A stretch of DNA of 64,000 bases from Actinoplanes derwentensis (lineage in GTDB: Bacteria > Actinomycetota > Actinomycetes > Mycobacteriales > Micromonosporaceae): the NCBI RefSeq assembly GCF_900104725.1, contig NZ_LT629758.1:2914001-2978000 (forward strand). The letters run 5' to 3'. The first letter of the stretch is position 1, and each line of letters opens with the position of its first letter. Shown here in pieces: positions 25,709-33,305 of this stretch. The translations under genes were made by a program, and so were the position numbers. Below the pieces are notes generated by a model that worked only from the letters and a program-made list of their open reading frames with translations, was not told the origin of the DNA and did not search any database.

Positions 25709-27148
25709 TCAGGCGCGGCAGGTCGTGTCCCGGGCCGGCAACTTCCCATCCACCAGATACGACGTGGTCAGGTTCAGGGCGCACGCGTTGCCGCCGATGA
25801 CGTAGACGCCGTGCCCGCTCCCGTCGGCGGTCACCAGGCGGGCCCGCTGGCCGAACGCGGCACGCAGCAACTCGGCGTTGATCGCCGGGGTGACCGGGTC
25901 GTGCCGGTTCTGAAGCATCAGCACCTTGGCCGGCCCCTGATCGTCGACTTTGACCGGCGGCTCCGACGGCTCGTACTTCCAATGGGCACACGGCAGTACG
26001 TTGGCGGCCGCCGCGCCGAACATCGGATACCGCTCGCGAGCCTCGGCGACATCCTTCTGATAGGTGGCCAGGTCCTCCGGCCAGTCGACGTCATTGCAGG
26101 TGACGGCCAGGAACACGGTCAGCGCGTTGTCGGCGGGGTGCGGCGTGGCAGCAGCCGCTGCCGGAGCCGCCGGACCGGAAGACAGCAGGGACTGCCACAG
26201 CCGGGCCGTGTTGCCGTACTGCACCTCGCTGTAGAGGCCGAAGAAGGTGCCGAACCGGAAGTGGGCGCCGTTGGTCCCGTCGGGCGCCGGAGCCCGGTCG
26301 AGCCGTTCGGCAATGGTGAAATACGTCTTCCGAACCTGCGCCGGCGTGTGCCCCAGACCGTACGACGCGTGCCGTGCCGCCACCCATTTCGCGAAGTCGG
26401 GGAACGTCTCCTCGAATCCGTGCGCGAACCGGATCAGCGAATTCCGGTCGAGGTGCGTGCCGGCGAGGTTGCTGTCCAGCACGATCCGATCGGTGGTGTC
26501 CGGGAACAGCGAGACGTACGCCGCGCCGAGCGCCGAACCGTAGGAAGCCCCGTAGAAGCCGGCCTTCTTCTCGCCGAGGGCGGCGCGGATCCGATCCAGG
26601 TCACGGGCCATGTTCGCGGTCGACAGATGCCGTAGCCGCCCGCCGGTGTCGTTGGCCGCGCACCGCTGTGCGACCTCCGCGGCGATTGCCGACTGCGCCG
26701 TCACGGCCGCCTCGTCCACCGCGTACGGCGGAACGTTCGCCCAATAGGCGTCGTCGGCGGTGAACCCACAGCTCACCGGCGACGAATGACCGACGCCGCG
26801 GGTGTCCATGCCGATCAGATCGTACGAATCCAGAACGGTGGCCGGCAGGCCCTTACCAGCCAGGAACGCCGGCTGGTCCAGTCCGGTGCCACCCGGCCCG
26901 CCCGGATTGAACATCAGGATCCCGCGCCGCTTTTCCGGGTTGGTACTGGCGATCCGCGAAATCATGAGTTCGATCTGCGTGCCACCGGAATCGCTGTAGT
27001 CGAGAGGAACCGGAACGGTCGCGCATTGCACCGCGAAAGTCCCCGTGTTCACCTCCGCCGGGCAGGGGGCCCATTTCAGTTCCGCCGGTGGTTCCGGTGC
27101 CACGATCAGTGCGCCCACCAGGCCGAGCGCTGCTATCAGCGCATTCAT
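25709..27148 (-). CDS. Secreted S33-family alpha/beta hydrolase (tripeptidyl aminopeptidase-like)
   Basis: A 479-residue hydrolase with a short N-terminal signal peptide (MNALIAALGLVGALIVA). The catalytic machinery: oxyanion region FNPGGPGGTGLDQ, SYDLIGMDTRGVGHSSP, nucleophile elbow GFYGASYGSALGAAY, Asp in NRHDPVTP and His in GSGHGVYV. The C-terminal piece is the TAP-like domain of Streptomyces SlpD/SlpE and tripeptidyl aminopeptidases. It should remove short peptides from the N termini of exported proteins or act on an ester. ATG 27148 has GGAGG six bases upstream and gives a clean signal peptide; earlier in-frame codons lie over the promoter. The promoter shares the MerR box. Confidence 0.9.
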   Translation of the reverse strand: MNALIAALGLVGALIVAPEPPAELKWAPCPAEVNTGTFAVQCATVPVPLDYSDSGGTQIELMISRIASTNPEKRRGILMFNPGGPGGTGLDQPAFLAGKGLPATVLDSYDLIGMDTRGVGHSSPVSCGFTADDAYWANVPPYAVDEAAVTAQSAIAAEVAQRCAANDTGGRLRHLSTANMARDLDRIRAALGEKKAGFYGASYGSALGAAYVSLFPDTTDRIVLDSNLAGTHLDRNSLIRFAHGFEETFPDFAKWVAARHASYGLGHTPAQVRKTYFTIAERLDRAPAPDGTNGAHFRFGTFFGLYSEVQYGNTARLWQSLLSSGPAAPAAAAATPHPADNALTVFLAVTCNDVDWPEDLATYQKDVAEARERYPMFGAAAANVLPCAHWKYEPSEPPVKVDDQGPAKVLMLQNRHDPVTPAINAELLRAAFGQRARLVTADGSGHGVYVIGGNACALNLTTSYLVDGKLPARDTTCRA

Positions 27149-27191
27149 GTCCAGCCTCCATCGCTCGTCCGATTTCCGTGTTCTGCCCTCC

Positions 27192-27222
27192 ATGCGACGC
27201 TGTGTCCCGGGGGCACAGTCAA
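27192..27222 (-). promoter_or_regulatory. MerR-type promoter of the S33 peptidase gene
   Basis: On the minus strand, TTGACT (27222-27217), a 19-bp spacer and TCGCAT (27197-27192). The spacer has GTGCCC-CCG-GGACAC, a near copy of the dyad in the merR promoter; the two promoters agree over most of the 31-bp element. Predicted RNA start is near 27185, leaving a leader of about 37 bases that contains the GGAGG of the peptidase gene. Confidence 0.7.
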
Positions 27223-27250
27223 GCGTCGATCGACGATTCACGCTGCGTGA

Positions 27251-27700
27251 CGAATTCCTGGCGAGCTGTCCTATGACTACGCGCTGGTACAGGAGTACTA
27301 CTTGGCGATTATCGCGTTCACAGTCGCGGTGAGGCAGTCTGACCTGGTGAAACTCGAGTCATACAACCTGGCCTTCGCCGAACTTCGTCTGGGCAACCGG
27401 GATCAGGCCCGGAAGCTGCTCAACGAGTGCCGCGAGCAGTCGGGGCCGTCCTTCGTGCCGTACCTGGCGATCGGCGCCGCCGCCCTCGCCGTCGCTGACG
27501 GTGATCACCCACTCGCGGCACGGATGATCGGCGTCGCCGACAGCGCGTTCGCGGTCGCTGGTGAGGGTCCGGGCGCCGACGACGCCGCCGAACTGGCCAA
27601 GGCGCACACCGCCGCCGTCGAAGCCCTGGGCGAGGACAAATTCGCCGACTACCGTGCCGACGGCGCGCTGTGGGAATTGGACGCCGTATTCGCGGCGTGA
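27251..27700 (+). pseudogene. C-terminal remnant of a TPR-containing regulator
   Basis: An open frame begins after a stop at 27248 and reads LSYDYALVQEYY...ESYNLAFAELRLGNRDQARKLLNECRE, then an Ala-rich helical stretch ending ALGEDKFADYRADGALWELDAVFAA. This is how the extreme C-terminus of large TPR-bearing actinobacterial regulators or cyclases looks (helical repeats, then an A..LGEE.F...W..G..L-type tail). No ATG or GTG is well placed; TTG 27302 could start a 132-residue product. The rest of such a gene is absent, since the S33 promoter lies right upstream. I read it as a degraded 3' end, though a short expressed protein is not excluded. Confidence 0.5.
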
Positions 27701-27701
27701 A

Positions 27702-28110
27702 TCAAGACGCGCGGGTGTAACGGTGTTCGACCCCGCGTGGAAAGAATTCCGGATCGCCGGCCGGCCGTAAATCGATCCGCGGCGTCTGCTGCTCCGCCGG
27801 CACATAATGGGCGAACTCGCTGTTCAGGCGAAGCAGCTCGGTGCGGATCGACACGGCCGCCGATCGTTCCCGTTCCGAAGTCGGCTCGGCGCCCGGCGCC
27901 ATTTCCACCACCACCGACAGGTGCCGGTCACGGTCGGCGTCCTCGATGGTGCGCAACACGAAACGGCCGGTCGCCCAATCGCTGATCCCCGGCCGTTCCA
28001 GCCCGACCGTGACGTTTTCCGCTTGACGTCCAGCGCCGCCCAGTCCGTCCCGGCGTCGATCACCTTCTTGATGAACGGCCGTTGGCCGGCCACCCGTTTG
28101 CGAGCGCGCG
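27702..28110 (-). pseudogene. Frameshifted C-terminal remnant, adenylate-forming ligase-like
   Basis: Two overlapping frames together give one sensible protein tail. The upstream frame reads VAGQRPFIKKVIDAGTDWAALDVKR. After a shift near 28015 the other frame continues ENVTVGLERPGISDWATGRFVLRTIEDADRDRHLSVVVEM, then RTELLRLNSEFAHYVP and DPEFFPRGVEHRYTR at the end. Restoring one base at AAGCG/GAAAAC would fuse them. The ending resembles phenylacetate-CoA-ligase/CapK-like proteins as far as I recall. The N-terminal catalytic part is missing, so it is a decayed fragment. It abuts the TPR remnant tail to tail, marking a junction of broken genes. Confidence 0.5.
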
Positions 28111-28127
28111 ACTGCCAAGATCGACGC

Positions 28128-28622
28128 ATGCTGCCATCAGTGGAGATCACGACCGTTCTCGAACTGGCCGAAGCGCCGTTTCACAATCTGCACTGGACGA
28201 AGAAGATCGAACTCAGCCTGGACTGCTTCGTCTGCCGGCGGAACGGGCGCACCACCATGCTGGAATACGGCTCCGAAGAGGGAATCTGCTCCGGCGACAG
28301 CGCCTTCCCCCGACATCCGGCGGCAGCCCGGATCAGCGCCTTCGACGTCACCTCGGAGGAGACCCGGACAACACTGCGGGTAGTGGCCGAACACTGGTGG
28401 GCACCCTTTGACGACACCAAACACCAGCAGCCGTCGGTGGCTCTGACCAGCGCCCCCTGGGTGCGGCTGTACCTCGGTTACCTCTGCCCGGCCCCGGGAT
28501 CGGCTGGCGGGAAGTTCTCCACCCAGACCAACCTGGTCCGGCCGTCGTCCTACCGGTGCGATCAATGCGGCGAGACGCTGGCACGCAGCGACGAGGCGCC
28601 CCGGCTCCGGCTCCTGCCCTGA
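28128..28622 (+). CDS. Conserved-looking protein of unknown function with Cys pairs
   Basis: A 164-residue protein that I do not recognise. It has a hydrophilic beta-rich make-up and several Cys: DCFVCRR near residue 32, YLCP near 126 and CDQC near 147. CxxC pairs at both ends could bind one zinc. Coding character is good throughout, with G/C at third positions and acidic/basic balance, and the frame closes at a TGA followed by a small hairpin (28622-28638). ATG 28128 is the first good start; the frame is open further upstream but overlaps the ligase-like remnant. It has no clear operon partner. Confidence 0.6.
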   Translation: MLPSVEITTVLELAEAPFHNLHWTKKIELSLDCFVCRRNGRTTMLEYGSEEGICSGDSAFPRHPAAARISAFDVTSEETRTTLRVVAEHWWAPFDDTKHQQPSVALTSAPWVRLYLGYLCPAPGSAGGKFSTQTNLVRPSSYRCDQCGETLARSDEAPRLRLLP

Positions 28623-28638
28623 ACCCGGCCACCGGGTT
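28622..28638. terminator. Small hairpin after the unknown gene
   Basis: AACCCGG (28622-28628), a 3-base loop and CCGGGTT (28632-28638) form a perfect 7-bp stem overlapping the stop codon region. It lies between convergent genes and lacks a T tract. The following stretch to 28739 shows no gene. Confidence 0.4.
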
Positions 28639-28739
28639 GACGACCCGCGTGACGCGGTCGCTTTGGTCGGCGGCCGCCTGACCGCCCGGCAGTGACCACG
28701 TCGACGGTGGCATCTTCAGGCAGGCCCGGGCTGGCCGGG

Positions 28740-30101
28740 TCACGGCAGCGGTCCGGGGCGGGCGGCGTGGTCCGGCTCCGGGTCGGCGGTGGTGGAAAGG
28801 GCGGCCGGGACGGCCGGCTCCGGGGCGGGGGCGGAGGCTCGGGCTTCGGCCAGGGCTTCGGCGGGGACGTGGGTTTCCAGGAAGCGGCGGGCCAAGCGGG
28901 TGGACGGGTGGATGGCGATGGTGGCGATCACGATGATGCCGGCGATCAGCAGCCAGCCGGTGGCGCCCCAGTTCATCGCCAGGAAGGTGTAGACCGCCGG
29001 GGCCCACACCTTGCCGAGGGTGCCGCTCAGGTTGGCGGTTCCCTGGTAGGCGCCGCGCTGGCGGGGGTCCATCAGTTCCGCGTCGAACGTCCAGTCGGCG
29101 GCGGACAGGTACAGCTCGGCACCGGTCACGGTGACGTGGCCCAACCAGACCAGGGCGATCGTGATCCAGCCGACGGTGTCGTGGGTGGCGAGAGTGATCA
29201 CGCAGGAGATCACGAAGAACGTCGACGAGATCCGGATCGCCCGCAGTGCGGTGGGCAGGCCGGTGACGCCGCGAGCCGTCACCATCGGCAGGAAGATGCA
29301 CATCACCGTGTTGGTGCCGAACAGGAACGCCAGCAGCACTCGCGGGGCGTCGGTCTGCTCGACCAGCCACAGCGGGATCACCAGGTTGAGCAGCACCTGG
29401 TTGGTCCAGAACACGCCGCTGAGGAAGGACGTGAGGATCCAGCCAGGGTTACGCATCGGCCCGGGGCCGGGGATCTTCACCTTGCGTTCGGCTGCCGTGC
29501 GGTTGTCGTGCGAGGCCCTCGGCAGCCGGGTGACCGCCACGGCGTTGACCACAAAGACCAGGCTGGTGAACCAGGGCAGCGCGTGCAGGACGTCGTTGGA
29601 GTGGAACGCCAGCGCGATCCCCCCGGCGAACGAGCCGAGGGTGAAACCGAGGTTGAGCGCCGAATACATGTAGGCACGTGACGTCACCCGCTCGCCGGGC
29701 GGCAGGACGTCGATCGTGTACGCGCCGTGTGCGGCATGGCCGAGAGAACTGATGACCTCCATGCCGACGGCCATCATCAGGAAGCCCGGGAAGTCGGTGA
29801 TGAACGGCCACAGCGCGAACATGGCCGCCTGACCCACCGCGCTGACGGCCCACATCCGTTTCGGGCCGAACCGGTCGACCAGCTTGCCCATCGGCACCGC
29901 GGCCAGGAAGGCGGCGATCCCGGCGCAGGTCAGGCCGAGACCGACCTGGGCTGCGGACAGCCCGACGATCTGGGTGAAGAACACCGCCGAGCCGGTCATG
30001 AAGGCACCGTCGCCGAGGGCGAACAGCAGCGACTGGCCGGCGAGCCGCCCCGCCAGTGGTGATGGTGGGCGCATGTAACGCAGGGCGGCGGTGAGAATCA
30101 C
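28740..30101 (-). CDS. MFS transporter, 12 TM
   Basis: A 453-residue major facilitator. Twelve hydrophobic segments are visible, with the cytoplasmic loop signature GKLVDRFGPKRMW between TM2 and TM3 and a second-half echo. The C-terminal 40 residues are a Pro/Ala-rich cytoplasmic tail. The substrate is unknown; the pattern resembles sugar- or drug-efflux members. GTG 30101 has GGAG about nine bases upstream; ATG 30074 is an alternative. It is separated from the upstream cytidine deaminase gene by a 44-nt perfect hairpin, so it probably has its own promoter in 30102-30149. Confidence 0.88.
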   Translation of the reverse strand: MILTAALRYMRPPSPLAGRLAGQSLLFALGDGAFMTGSAVFFTQIVGLSAAQVGLGLTCAGIAAFLAAVPMGKLVDRFGPKRMWAVSAVGQAAMFALWPFITDFPGFLMMAVGMEVISSLGHAAHGAYTIDVLPPGERVTSRAYMYSALNLGFTLGSFAGGIALAFHSNDVLHALPWFTSLVFVVNAVAVTRLPRASHDNRTAAERKVKIPGPGPMRNPGWILTSFLSGVFWTNQVLLNLVIPLWLVEQTDAPRVLLAFLFGTNTVMCIFLPMVTARGVTGLPTALRAIRISSTFFVISCVITLATHDTVGWITIALVWLGHVTVTGAELYLSAADWTFDAELMDPRQRGAYQGTANLSGTLGKVWAPAVYTFLAMNWGATGWLLIAGIIVIATIAIHPSTRLARRFLETHVPAEALAEARASAPAPEPAVPAALSTTADPEPDHAARPGPLP

Positions 30102-30149
30102 CCGGCAAGTCTCCAGGCATCGATGACGGATGTCGCGCCATTTTCACCG

Positions 30150-30193
30150 GATTGAATGCGCCCGGTCCCGGCCGGGACCGGGCGCATTCAATC
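30150..30193 (-). terminator. 44-nt perfect palindrome ending the cytidine deaminase gene
   Basis: GATTGAATGCGCCCGGTCCC starts a 22-bp arm that is exactly repeated in inverse with no loop bases, between 30150 and 30193. It begins one base after the cda stop codon on the minus strand. As RNA it would form an extremely stable hairpin, ending transcription or protecting the 3' end. It is unusually long and perfect for a terminator. Confidence 0.7.
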
Positions 30194-30604
30194 TCAGTGA
30201 CTGTCCTGGTACGCCTGCAGGGTGCGGGGCCCGAAGGCGTCCGGCAGGACCTCGTCGATGGTCTTGATGCCGCTCACGGTGTCCAGAAGCATGCCCTCGG
30301 CGGAGTGTTCGTAGAGCAGCTGACGGCAGCGGCCGCACGGCATCAGGGCGTTGCCGTCGCCGTCGACGCAGGCGAACGCCACCAACTTTCCGCCGCCGGT
30401 CATCGTCAGGTCGGAGACGAGGGTGCATTCGGCGCAGAGGCCCAGGCCGTACGACGCGTTCTCGACGTTGGCGCCGGTGACGATCCGGCCGTCGTCGACC
30501 AGGGCCGCCACCCCGACCGGAAAACGACTGTACGGGGCGTATGCCTTGGTCATCGCCTCGCGGGCCCGGGCCCGCAGGGTCTGCCACAACTCTTCGGTGA
30601 TCAC
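30194..30604 (-). CDS. cdd: Cytidine deaminase
   Basis: A 136-residue homotetrameric-type cytidine deaminase. The zinc/catalytic motifs are intact: NVENASYGLGLCAEC (Cys57, Glu59) and PCGRCRQ (Cys90, Cys93). The opening AYAPYSRFPVGVAAL and the pocket residues (F.VGA, N-E in NVENA) match the family. It converts cytidine and deoxycytidine to uridine forms in pyrimidine salvage. The start GTG 30604 follows a short leader. The gene is a single unit closed by the long hairpin right after the stop. Confidence 0.95.
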   Translation of the reverse strand: MITEELWQTLRARAREAMTKAYAPYSRFPVGVAALVDDGRIVTGANVENASYGLGLCAECTLVSDLTMTGGGKLVAFACVDGDGNALMPCGRCRQLLYEHSAEGMLLDTVSGIKTIDEVLPDAFGPRTLQAYQDSH

Positions 30605-30642
30605 CGGACGAATTTATCCCGCACGCCCAGCACTGAAGATCA

Positions 30643-31662
30643 TCAGGGCGCGGTCAGCGGCGCGGTCAGGCCCTCGGTGGAGGTGCGCGGGGTGAGACGG
30701 CTGGCCGGGGCGACGACCGCCGGAAAGCCCAGGGTGGCCAGGCGGCCGTTGACGCCGTTCTCGGCCTGGCAGTCGGTGGTGCAGGTGGTCGGCGGGTTGG
30801 CGACCTCGGTGGCGTCCTCACCGGTGACCATGCCCATCCGGCCGCCGCTGGCCACGTCCCAGATACTCGTCGCGCCGCACTGGTCCTTGGTCTCGGTCAG
30901 GCCGAGCGGGTTGGTGAAGTCGGGGCCGCACGACGCCTGCGGGATGCGGGTGCCGACCTGCGGGCTGTCCCGCAGCACCAGCGCGGGAGCGACGGTGCTG
31001 CCGATGTTGACGCGCGGGCTCACCCGTACACAGAAAGTGCTTGCCGGTCCGGTCTGTTCGGAGGTGCAGGCGGAGCCGAGCCACGCGCCGAGCCTGGCCC
31101 GGAACTGCGGGTTGTCGTAGTAGAAGGTGGTGTCGGCGAGCGTGTGCACGATCCGGGTGCGGGTGCCGTCGCCCCGAGACGGTTCCATCTGGAAGATGCC
31201 GCCCTGAGCGCAGTCCTTGGCCTGGATCTTCATGCTCAGACCATTGGCGCCGGTACGCGAGACGGTCAAGCCCTCATCGCGCAGTTCCAGGCTGATCGTG
31301 CTGGTCAGGGCCAATCCCCGGTGGTCGGGAACCTTGCTCGCGTAAACGGCGGCCGGTTTGCGCCCGGTCATGTCGCCGACGTTGGCGGCGCCGGTGAACG
31401 CGTAGTCGTAGATCGCGAAGGTGGCCGGGTCGATGTCGAAGCGGGTGTACTTGCCCTGAACGGTGAAGCGCCCGGCCGGGGCGGCGACGGTGCCACGGAA
31501 CCGGTCCTTGGTGCCGGTCTTGCCCAGCACGGTGTAACTGCCGCCGTCACAGAACTTGGAACTGGCCGCGACGGCGGCGGTCGGCCCGATGATCGCGGCC
31601 AGGGGGACGGCGGCTGTGAGAACGGCCAGGGCCGCCAGGTGCTTCGAGCGCAGTGATCGCAT
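30643..31662 (-). CDS. Secreted protein of unknown function
   Basis: A 339-residue exported protein. The signal peptide is clear (MRSLRSKHLAAL, hydrophobic core, cleavage after AVAA near residue 33). The mature chain is mostly beta-like, with six or more Cys (KFCDGG, KDCAQGG, SACTSEQ, TFCVRV, ASCGPD, DQCGA, TCTTDCQ) that could form disulfides. I do not recognise a catalytic motif; composition resembles actinobacterial hypothetical exported proteins. It lies 38 bp upstream of the cdd start on the same strand, perhaps on the same transcript, but a functional tie is not evident. Confidence 0.7.
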   Translation of the reverse strand: MRSLRSKHLAALAVLTAAVPLAAIIGPTAAVAASSKFCDGGSYTVLGKTGTKDRFRGTVAAPAGRFTVQGKYTRFDIDPATFAIYDYAFTGAANVGDMTGRKPAAVYASKVPDHRGLALTSTISLELRDEGLTVSRTGANGLSMKIQAKDCAQGGIFQMEPSRGDGTRTRIVHTLADTTFYYDNPQFRARLGAWLGSACTSEQTGPASTFCVRVSPRVNIGSTVAPALVLRDSPQVGTRIPQASCGPDFTNPLGLTETKDQCGATSIWDVASGGRMGMVTGEDATEVANPPTTCTTDCQAENGVNGRLATLGFPAVVAPASRLTPRTSTEGLTAPLTAP

Positions 31663-31830
31663 GCCGGGAACTATCGCGGCCGGACCGGTAACGGTCGGTT
31701 AGGCCAAGGTTAAGCCGACCCTAAGGCGCTGCGGCATCTCCGGCCGGGTGTACCGGGTGGCGTCCCGTCCCACGTGCGAGGCTGGGCGGGCGTGGTGACG
31801 GCGCACCCGCTGATTCTGGGAGGTATCGCG

Positions 31831-32799
31831 GTGGAGTTCACACGACTGGGCCGGACCGGGCTGAAGGTGAGCCGTCTCGGGTTGGGATGCATGAGCTACG
31901 GCGATGCCGCGGCCGGCATGCATCAGTGGACCCTCGATGAGGATGCCGCCGCGCCGTTCTTTCGGCAGGCCGTCGAGCTGGGGGTGACGTTCTGGGACAC
32001 CGCGAACGTCTACCAGGCCGGCACTTCGGAGGAGTTCGTCGGGCGGGCGATCAACCGGTTCTCCCGCCGGGAGGACATCGTGCTGGCCACCAAGGTCAGC
32101 GGGATGATGCACGACGGTCCTGGTGGCAGCGGTCTGTCCCGCAAGGCCGTCCTCGAGCAGGCCGACGCCTCGCTGCGACGGCTGGGCACCGACTACATCG
32201 ACGTCTACTACATCCACCGCTTCGACCCGGGGACTCCGGTCGAGGAGACCATGCGGGCCCTCGACGACCTGGTCAGGGCAGGTAAGGTGCGCTATCTCGG
32301 CGCGTCGTCGATGTGGGCGTGGCAGTTCGCGAAACTGCAGCACACGGCCGCGATGAACGGGTGGACCACGTTCTCGGCGATGCAGGACCAGTACAACGTG
32401 CTCAAACGCGAGGAGGAACGGGAGACGATCCCGATGTGTCTCGACCAGGGCGTCGGTCTGACCCCGTACTCGCCGCTGGCCAAGGGCCGGGCCACCCGGC
32501 CCTGGGGCCTGCAGACCGGACGGTCGTCATCGGACGACGTCGCCAAGGCGTTCGACCGTGACGCCGACGAACCGGTGGTGAACGCGATCCAGAAAGTCGC
32601 CGAGGGCCGCGGCGTCGCGATGGCCCAGGTGGCGCTGGCCTGGGTGCTGTCCAAGCCGGTGGTCTCCTGCCCGATAGTGGGCGCCACCAAGCCGCACCAT
32701 CTGAACGACGCGGTGGCCTCTCTCGCGCTCGACCTCACCGAGGATGAGATCGCCGAACTGGAGGCCCCCTACCAGCCGCAGGACAACTACTGGTGGTGA
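31831..32799 (+). CDS. Aldo/keto reductase
   Basis: A 322-residue aldo/keto reductase of the YajO/Tas-like group. It starts [24 protein letters not shown]. Catalytic residues follow the family order: Asp56 and Tyr61 in [18 protein letters not shown], Lys in VLATKVSG, His in YYIHRFDP. The NADPH site is at [16 protein letters not shown] 31831 is preceded by GGGAGG seven bases away. It reduces aldehydes or ketones; the substrate is unknown. The 168-bp region upstream (31663-31830) contains the divergent promoters but no clear boxes. It ends 22 bp before the lysX remnant. Confidence 0.93.
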   Translation: MEFTRLGRTGLKVSRLGLGCMSYGDAAAGMHQWTLDEDAAAPFFRQAVELGVTFWDTANVYQAGTSEEFVGRAINRFSRREDIVLATKVSGMMHDGPGGSGLSRKAVLEQADASLRRLGTDYIDVYYIHRFDPGTPVEETMRALDDLVRAGKVRYLGASSMWAWQFAKLQHTAAMNGWTTFSAMQDQYNVLKREEERETIPMCLDQGVGLTPYSPLAKGRATRPWGLQTGRSSSDDVAKAFDRDADEPVVNAIQKVAEGRGVAMAQVALAWVLSKPVVSCPIVGATKPHHLNDAVASLALDLTEDEIAELEAPYQPQDNYWW

Positions 32800-32821
32800 A
32801 CGTCGGCGTGATCGGGCTGAC

Positions 32822-33212
32822 TCACTGCCCGCCGGATGAGCCGGCGGCCGGCCGATGGAACGGGAAAGCGAGGGTGGCTCGGATCGGGGTGCCGGTCAGC
32901 AACATGACGATGCGGTCCACGCCCAGGCCCAGGCCGCCGGTCGGGGGCATCGCGAACTCCAGGGCGGACAGGAACGCCTCGTCGACGCTCATCGCCTCGG
33001 GATCGACGGCTGCCGCTTTCAGGGACTGGGCGGTGAGGCGTTTGGTCTGCTTCTCGACCAGCGCGTCGTTCCGGTCGAGGACCAACTCTCCAGGAGAAAC
33101 CGCGCAACGGGAAGCTCAGCACCACCCAGATCCCGGCGAGGGTGACGACCCGGCCGGGCCAGACGGCGAATCGATGGTTGACCACGAGGGTCACGTTAGC
33201 CAGTTCCGTCAT
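32822..33212 (-). pseudogene. lysX: lysX remnant (lysyl-tRNA synthetase C-terminus joined to a membrane-helix start)
   Basis: The downstream part (33085-32822) reads [51 protein letters not shown] and [10 protein letters not shown]. That is motif 3 and the C-terminus of class II lysyl-tRNA synthetase, closest in phrasing to the LysX type that is fused to an MprF-like membrane domain. Just upstream, in another frame, a start at 33212 gives MTELANVTLVVNHRF and a hydrophobic helix [18 protein letters not shown], which could be the N-terminus of the same gene. Nearly all the middle is deleted and the join is out of frame near 33090, so no functional enzyme can be made. The N-terminal assignment is inference. 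Confidence 0.7.
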
Positions 33213-33223
33213 CTCAGGTCGCC

Positions 33224-33284
33224 GCACCGCCCGCCGATGAGGCGCGGCGACAAGAAGGCGCACCGCCCGCCGATGAGGCGCGGC
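33224..33284. repeat. Two-copy 36-bp tandem repeat before the EAL gene
   Basis: GCACCGCCCGCCGATGAGGC plus CGGC-type ending (25 bp) occurs identically at 33224-33248 and 33260-33284, a period of 36 bp; the 11-bp spacers differ. Each unit holds a small CGCC-GATGA-GGCG hairpin. The pair ends 22 bp before the EAL start codon, within the 5' untranslated or promoter region. Only two copies exist, so it is not a CRISPR array. Confidence 0.75.
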
Positions 33285-33305
33285 AACACAGAGGTGAGGA
33301 GCCCG

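Noticed and set aside
33224..33284. CRISPR array
   Set aside because: Only two 25-bp copies with 11-bp spacers and no cas genes nearby.
32793..33305. N-terminal extension of the EAL protein
   Set aside because: The upstream frame runs antisense through the lysX remnant and the tandem repeat. ATG 33306 has a strong ribosome site and matches EAL proteins.
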